Assembly: GCA_904419005.1 (NCBI GenBank)
Contig: CAJFQI010000010.1
Coordinates: forward strand, 1-56,861
Length of the DNA stretch: 56,861 bases
Direction: 5' to 3'
Source: Candidatus Avimonas faecium
GTDB taxonomy: Bacteria; Bacillota; Clostridia; Oscillospirales; Acutalibacteraceae
This document shows, piece by piece, positions 53,170 through 56,861 of this stretch. Position 1 is the first letter of the stretch, and the number at the start of each line of letters is the position of its first letter. Made by a program: the position numbers and the translations under genes. The notes beneath the pieces were generated by a model. That model ran no database searches. It was not told the DNA's origin and saw only the letters and a program-made list of their open reading frames with translations.

Positions 53170-53345
53170 TATTTTCCTTCCTCCTCATCCGGGGGGAGCG
53201 TATGCCATGCCGGAGGCTTTTGACGGCGTGTAAACCACTTTTTGATCCGTCCCAATAGGGTTTCTGTAAAACGAAACCACAGATTACCCCATATAACTAC
53301 CGCCAAAAGGAACAGCAGGAGCGCTCCCATTTCTCCAAAAGGCAT
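53169..53345 (-). CDS. Small single-pass membrane protein
   Basis: 58 residues from the ATG at 53345 (GAGGGAAAA before it): MPFGEMGALLLFLLAVVIWG is a membrane helix, then a basic, Trp-rich cytoplasmic tail (GRIKKWFTRRQKPPAWHTLP) and an acidic end. It lies seven bases after the preceding gene and overlaps the DUF1266 start by one base, so all three are translationally linked. It may tether the DUF1266 protein to the membrane. Confidence 0.75.
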   Translation of the reverse strand: MPFGEMGALLLFLLAVVIWGNLWFRFTETLLGRIKKWFTRRQKPPAWHTLPPDEEEGK

Positions 53346-53352
53346 TTTTCCC

Positions 53353-53838
53353 TCACTTTGTTGCAAATCGGTTCATAAAGAAGTCGGTAAAAGCGGCCAG
53401 CTCCTCGTCCTGCGACACATAGACATACAGCTTTTCGTCTTCCAGCCAATCATAGGCATTGATACCGATATACCCTTTTTTGTCTGGGTAAATGATAAAC
53501 GCGTCGGTAGGGTACTTGTTGCGATAGGCTTTCAGAATTTCCGAGCGGCGATAGTAGGCAGGGTCGCCGCAGCCGGAAAGATCGGGTACCGTGGGAACGA
53601 CCACAATCGTTTGGCCGGCCTCGTTCCAGCCGACAATTAAATTTCCGATTTTCGTTTTGCTTCCATGGACAAATCCATAATTGAAACGGCTCACATCCTC
53701 GGTATACCCGAAAATCAGCCTGTAATTGTCGCCGCCTTCAACGACCTGGTTAAATAGGGCACGCATTTTCTTCGCGTTTGCATTGCTCTTTTCCATATCA
53801 ATTTCCGGCCCCTTAAACAGCCTGCTGAAAAGCCCCAT
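53353..53838 (-). CDS. Conserved protein of unknown function, mixed alpha/beta
   Basis: 161 residues, cytoplasmic. After a helical N-terminus it shows alternating beta strands (YRLIFGYTEDVSRF, NLIVGWNEAGQTIVVVPTV, KGYIGINAYDW, KLYVYVSQDEEL) that look like a PH-like or small alpha/beta fold. No catalytic motif is visible. AGGAGGAAAAAGC precedes the ATG at 53838. It sits between the GAD-like and membrane protein genes of one operon, and I recognise no family. Confidence 0.75.
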   Translation of the reverse strand: MGLFSRLFKGPEIDMEKSNANAKKMRALFNQVVEGGDNYRLIFGYTEDVSRFNYGFVHGSKTKIGNLIVGWNEAGQTIVVVPTVPDLSGCGDPAYYRRSEILKAYRNKYPTDAFIIYPDKKGYIGINAYDWLEDEKLYVYVSQDEELAAFTDFFMNRFATK

Positions 53839-53883
53839 GCTTTTTCCTCCTAAATATTTATTTTTTGGCGAACGGCAAGCAAC

Positions 53884-54801
53884 CTATTCCCCCGACAAAA
53901 CACGTCCCATCTCCGCCAGGCTCAGGCCGCGGATCAATAGGCAGTCACCTCTTGTTTCTAAAATGTAGGGCTGCAGCCGCTGCAAAGCCTGATGATACTC
54001 CAAAGAGCCGAGGTTTTCCTCTTTTGTCAAGCTGAAAAAAGTCAGCGCCCACAGCGAAACCCTCTCCCCCTCAATCTCGTACAATGTTTCTGGCGCTGCC
54101 GGCAAAATGGTATCCACGGTTTCCGACAAAGTAAAGCTGACCATAAGCCCGCCGTTCTCCCGTTCAAACGCATGGGGGGTGGCTTCATAGGCCTGCGACC
54201 ACATACCGTCCGGTTCTGTGTCATCGGAATCGCCCGCCCCTATTTCGAATAACAAGTGCTGATGAATAACGGCATTTCCTTTTTTGATATATTGAATGGA
54301 CTCGGCTCCGCCAAGCGCCAAAGCCGGAGCAAAGAAAAAGATCTCATCTGCGGCAAGGCCGCCATATTTAGCCGATGCCTCTTGGAATAAGTCCGCTCGC
54401 AAAAATTGTTCCGCAAAGTTTTCGGTGGGAAGGATGCGTTCAAAAAAATCGGAAAAGCTGGTAGAAAAACTGCCGGATCGGCGGTAGTGAATGTCAAGCA
54501 GGCACATATCGTCGGCTGTTTCCGATCGTTTGCGGTAAATAAAAAGCGTTCCGAATCCGGTCATTACGATCGGAAAACAACCTTCCTGCTCACCCAGCCA
54601 AAGTGTGAGAGTATCCACATAATCCGTAGGATCTATTATTTTCAGCAATCCTCCGCCGTAGTTCCCGAAGCCATATTTCTGCCAAAAGTCCAGGAGTTCT
54701 GCCGGCAGCCTGCCTTGAAATTGCTTCAGCCTTTCAGCGGTTGGTTTCCGCAAGCCATCGCCCGGCGGATATTTGTTTACGAACCGATCAAATACCTTCA
54801 T
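53884..54801 (-). CDS. GAD-like and DUF1851 domain protein, immunity-protein-like
   Basis: 305 residues. A GAD-like domain (about 20-125: LPAELLDFWQKYGFGNYGGGLLKIIDPTDYVD) is followed by a DUF1851 domain (about 130-190, DEIFFFAPALALGGAESIQYI). This pair is known from the Tdi1-type immunity proteins of type VI nucleases. The last 110 residues (GLMVSFTLSETVDTIL, GERVSLWALTFFSL) form an extra domain that I cannot name. AAAGGAG precedes the ATG. It heads a four-gene operon, behind the promoter at 54855-54884. No type VI system is visible, so polymorphic-toxin immunity or another defensive role is inferred. Confidence 0.82.
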   Translation of the reverse strand: MKVFDRFVNKYPPGDGLRKPTAERLKQFQGRLPAELLDFWQKYGFGNYGGGLLKIIDPTDYVDTLTLWLGEQEGCFPIVMTGFGTLFIYRKRSETADDMCLLDIHYRRSGSFSTSFSDFFERILPTENFAEQFLRADLFQEASAKYGGLAADEIFFFAPALALGGAESIQYIKKGNAVIHQHLLFEIGAGDSDDTEPDGMWSQAYEATPHAFERENGGLMVSFTLSETVDTILPAAPETLYEIEGERVSLWALTFFSLTKEENLGSLEYHQALQRLQPYILETRGDCLLIRGLSLAEMGRVLSGE

Positions 54802-54843
54802 TATGCGTTCTCCTTTGCTTGGCCTTCGTTCCCATGACCATAA

Positions 54844-54857
54844 AATAAAAACAAATT
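54844..54857 (-). promoter_or_regulatory. Putative TetR operator at the operon promoter
   Basis: The 14-base motif AATAAAAACAAATT is identical here and at 55585-55598 in the tetR leader. It overlaps the -10 element of the operon promoter. An inverted partial copy (GTTTTTATTTT) lies at 54867-54877, so the core is AAAATAAAAAC in both orientations. Confidence 0.6.
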
Positions 54858-54884
54858 ATAAAAGCCGTTTTTATTTTGCGTAAA
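54855..54884 (-). promoter_or_regulatory. Promoter of the GAD-like/DUF1266 operon
   Basis: Minus strand TTTACG, 18 bases, TATAAT (54855-54860). The repeat motif covers the -10 and the start of transcription. Confidence 0.55.
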
Positions 54885-54885
54885 A

Positions 54886-54937
54886 TAAAAATCCGCCGGA
54901 ATAGAAGGCCGAAATAGGGTATCTGGACGGATTTTCC
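54886..54937 (-). terminator. Probable terminator of tetR
   Basis: On the minus strand AAATCCG pairs with CGGATTT about 30 bases later, followed by TTATTTT. It lies just past the tetR stop at 54948 and its T-tract runs into the next promoter. Confidence 0.45.
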
Positions 54938-54947
54938 ATTCCCCCCA

Positions 54948-55568
54948 TCAAAGCATGGGGTCTGTTTTCATTTTTTCCAAGGCGTCCACGATCGCATTAA
55001 GCTGAAAATCAACCGTTTCATCAGCGGCTTCAGGAACAAACAAGGGAAGCGTATCGGGGATCGCTCTGCGTATGACCATCGCTGTCAGGCTTAAATTTAT
55101 GAACAGATGGATTCTGGCCGTATCTGCCTTTATTCCAAAGCTTTCTAATATTTCTCCAAAAAGGCGAAGCTGCTTTTGACGGAACACCTGATAGCTTTCC
55201 TTTGATAGACGCTTGAAAATGAGCTGTTGTTCTTCAATCGTTAAAACGGCAATTCCATTTTTTTCTCCATAACAACAGGCATGGAGGAATTGCTTGACAG
55301 CGTCACGCCAGCTTAAGGCAGGATCGGCCATCAGCGCTTGCGCATACTGAATGATTTTGGGCTGCTGCAAGTAAAGCGTCTCAACAATCAAATCTTCTTT
55401 CGTTGCGAAAAAAGAATAGAAGAAAGTTCGCGAAATGCCGACTTTTTTATATACTTGCTCTACGGTTGTATGCTGTATGCCTTGTTTTGCCATCAGCTCA
55501 AGCCCAACTGTAATAAGCGCCGTCCTGATGTGCTCCCTATCCTCTTCAGAATAAGCTACCCTTGGCAC
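54948..55568 (-). CDS. TetR-family transcriptional regulator
   Basis: 206 residues. The N-terminal helix-turn-helix reads IRTALITVGLELMAKQGIQHTTVEQVYKKVGISRTFFYSFF with the usual YSFFATKEDLI; the rest is a helical ligand and dimer domain. GTG start at 55568, eight bases after AAGGAGG. Its own leader contains the motif repeated at the operon promoter 54844-54857, so it probably represses itself and the GAD-like/DUF1266 operon immediately downstream on the same strand. The ligand is unknown. AT-rich like the rest of the block. Confidence 0.92.
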   Translation of the reverse strand: MPRVAYSEEDREHIRTALITVGLELMAKQGIQHTTVEQVYKKVGISRTFFYSFFATKEDLIVETLYLQQPKIIQYAQALMADPALSWRDAVKQFLHACCYGEKNGIAVLTIEEQQLIFKRLSKESYQVFRQKQLRLFGEILESFGIKADTARIHLFINLSLTAMVIRRAIPDTLPLFVPEAADETVDFQLNAIVDALEKMKTDPML

Positions 55569-55584
55569 CCCCTCACCTCCTTAT

Positions 55585-55598
55585 AATAAAAACAAATT
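55585..55598 (-). promoter_or_regulatory. Putative TetR operator in the tetR leader
   Basis: AATAAAAACAAATT, exactly repeating 54844-54857, about 11-24 bases downstream of the predicted tetR transcription start and before its ribosome site. Confidence 0.6.
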
Positions 55599-55615
55599 TT
55601 GAATTTTGACTTTAT

Positions 55616-55644
55616 ATTATCACATCCGGTATGGGGTTTGTCAA
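55616..55644 (-). promoter_or_regulatory. Promoter of tetR
   Basis: Minus strand TTGACA (55639-55644), 17 bases, GATAAT (55616-55621). Confidence 0.82.
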
Positions 55645-55725
55645 TATTTCGGATCGCCTTGTCTCAGAAACTCCATTTCCTTTTCCTGTTTCTCCTCCCC
55701 CTTTACGCTTATTGATAGCGATTAT

Positions 55726-55753
55726 TTGCAAATCGGTTTTCCCATGTTATAAT
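55726..55753 (+). promoter_or_regulatory. Promoter of the C39-like lipoprotein
   Basis: TTGCAA, 16 bases, TATAAT with an upstream TGT (extended -10). Confidence 0.8.
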
Positions 55754-55835
55754 GAAGAAAATGTAGAATTATGTATTTTTTTACAAATATGAAACCGTTT
55801 AAAAATCTTTTCGTAATAAAAGGAGGCCCTTTTTC

Positions 55836-56741
55836 ATGTCCCGTCCCTTTTTCCGCCGTGGAAAGACAGCTGTGTTGCTGTGTTTGTCCTGCCTTTCTTT
55901 ATTGACGGCGTGCCAATCCCCTACTTCTCCCGCCATGACACAGCAGGAAAGCCAGCCAGAAAGCAGTTCTTCCAGTATCGAAGTGATCCCAGAGCAAACT
56001 GAGGAATCGGAATCACAACCCGCTGCTGACAATTCCTCCTCCATAACTCCTTCCGATAATTCTTCAACCTTGCCATCCTCCATACAACAAGCGGAATCCT
56101 CGTCGGAACCGGACAGCTATATTATGGATATGGAAACCATCTATCAAACCCCGGAACTTCCCACCGGATGCGAGATCACGGCTTTGACCATGGCCATGCA
56201 GTATCTGGGATTTGACGTTTCCAAAACAGAAATGGCCGGCGATTACCTGCCTAAATCCAGCAATTGGTACTATGTGGGGGACAAACGGTATGGCCCTGAT
56301 TTCCGGAAAGTATTTGCTGGAAATCCCTTTTCTGCCAGCGGTTATGTCTGCGGAGCACCTGCTATTGAGACCGCCGCCAATGGATACTTAAAGGATATCG
56401 GCAGTTCCTGGCAAGCCTTTGATATCACCGGAACCAGCCCCGAAGAGCTGTATTCGCTGATTTTACAGGATATTCCTGTCGTAGTCTGGATCACCATCGA
56501 TATGGTGGACCGCCCCATTGCAGGGGGATGGTATGTGGAAGAAACCGGGGAATATCTAGAATGGTCAAAAATGGACCACTGCGGGGTGCTCATGGGAGTT
56601 GACGATTCTTCCGTTACGATTAACGACCCTATTTCCGGTATCATCACCGCCAGCAAAAGCCGGTTTGAATCGGTTTATGAACAAAGAGGACAGCAAGCTG
56701 TCGTCCTTTTAGAAGACAGTTCCTCTCTTCCCAATTCATAA
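55836..56741 (+). CDS. C39-like cysteine peptidase lipoprotein
   Basis: 301 residues. Signal sequence with lipobox LTAC (Cys26), then a Ser/Glu/Pro-rich linker to about residue 90 and a peptidase C39-like (PF13529-type) domain. Catalytic Cys in LPTGCEITALTMAMQ, His in MDHCGVLMG and Asp in INDPISG are all present. Such surface papain-like domains may cleave peptides or isopeptides in the cell envelope; the substrate is unknown. AAAAGGAGG (about 55819-55827) precedes the ATG. The remaining bases, 56742-56861, hold no gene. Confidence 0.88.
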   Translation: MSRPFFRRGKTAVLLCLSCLSLLTACQSPTSPAMTQQESQPESSSSSIEVIPEQTEESESQPAADNSSSITPSDNSSTLPSSIQQAESSSEPDSYIMDMETIYQTPELPTGCEITALTMAMQYLGFDVSKTEMAGDYLPKSSNWYYVGDKRYGPDFRKVFAGNPFSASGYVCGAPAIETAANGYLKDIGSSWQAFDITGTSPEELYSLILQDIPVVVWITIDMVDRPIAGGWYVEETGEYLEWSKMDHCGVLMGVDDSSVTINDPISGIITASKSRFESVYEQRGQQAVVLLEDSSSLPNS

Positions 56742-56861
56742 GTTTGCGATCTGATTGCCCGGCCATACCGGTTTAGCCCCAATGGATACCAGGGAAAACC
56801 ATAGCGCGGCGCATACAGCAATTTATAAACAGGCCCAACCCGTTCTCCAAAAAATTTAGCG

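Overview
The window comes from a GC-rich chromosome of an anaerobic, probably gut-dwelling member of the Clostridia (Oscillospiraceae-like). Reasons: strong AGGAGG ribosome sites and sigma-A promoters beside high-GC coding DNA, the Firmicute gene order prs-pth-mfd, and anaerobic enzymes (a glycyl radical enzyme, indolepyruvate:ferredoxin oxidoreductase, pyruvate phosphate dikinase). No phage, insertion sequence, CRISPR array, tRNA or rRNA was found. Several AT-richer blocks (about 1-540, 5087-6097, 42097-42906, 51230-56741) look like acquired accessory DNA.

Layout. 1-2363: surface genes in decay, with a DNRLRE-like remnant, an amidase_6 protein split by one in-frame TAG, and a lipoprotein. 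2471-10847: a glycyl radical enzyme without its activase, a serine hydrolase, a small XRE regulator, xylulokinase, an uncharacterised Clostridial protein, a GrpB-family protein and a zinc-dependent phospholipase C-like protein. 10961-17429 (minus strand): an ABC exporter, a serine hydrolase, a GH13 alpha-glucosidase, a small membrane protein and an AraC regulator, divergent from a sodium:solute symporter (17875) that carries a perfect palindromic operator. 19718-25734: a VOC protein, then paaK - iorA - iorB - paaK, an arylpyruvate/arylacetyl-CoA module. 25911-30216: XRE regulator, NUDIX hydrolase, M14 peptidase, TIM-barrel protein, flavin reductase. 30821-39518: mfd, pth and prs (minus), then ppdK (plus).

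39894-49641: a solute-binding lipoprotein translationally coupled to a zinc-ribbon protein, an AT-rich unknown gene, a sugar isomerase-like TIM barrel, then a minus-strand set of a flavin/Fe-S oxidoreductase (frameshifted near its N-terminus) and the two aconitase-X subunits, followed by birA and a phosphodiesterase. 49919-51008: three small co-directional proteins of unknown function. 51311-56741: a GNAT acetyltransferase, then a four-gene minus-strand operon (GAD-like/DUF1851 protein, unknown protein, small membrane protein, DUF1266 protein) behind a TetR regulator, and a C39-like cysteine peptidase lipoprotein.

Best candidates for something undescribed: (1) the TetR - GAD-like/DUF1851 - unknown - membrane - DUF1266 locus, where a 14-base motif is shared exactly between the operon promoter and the tetR leader; (2) the three-gene small-protein cassette at 49919-51008; (3) the orphan glycyl radical enzyme with an unusual GCGEY active-site loop; (4) the oxidoreductase plus aconitase-X operon. 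All functions are inferred from sequence reading alone; no database search was run.
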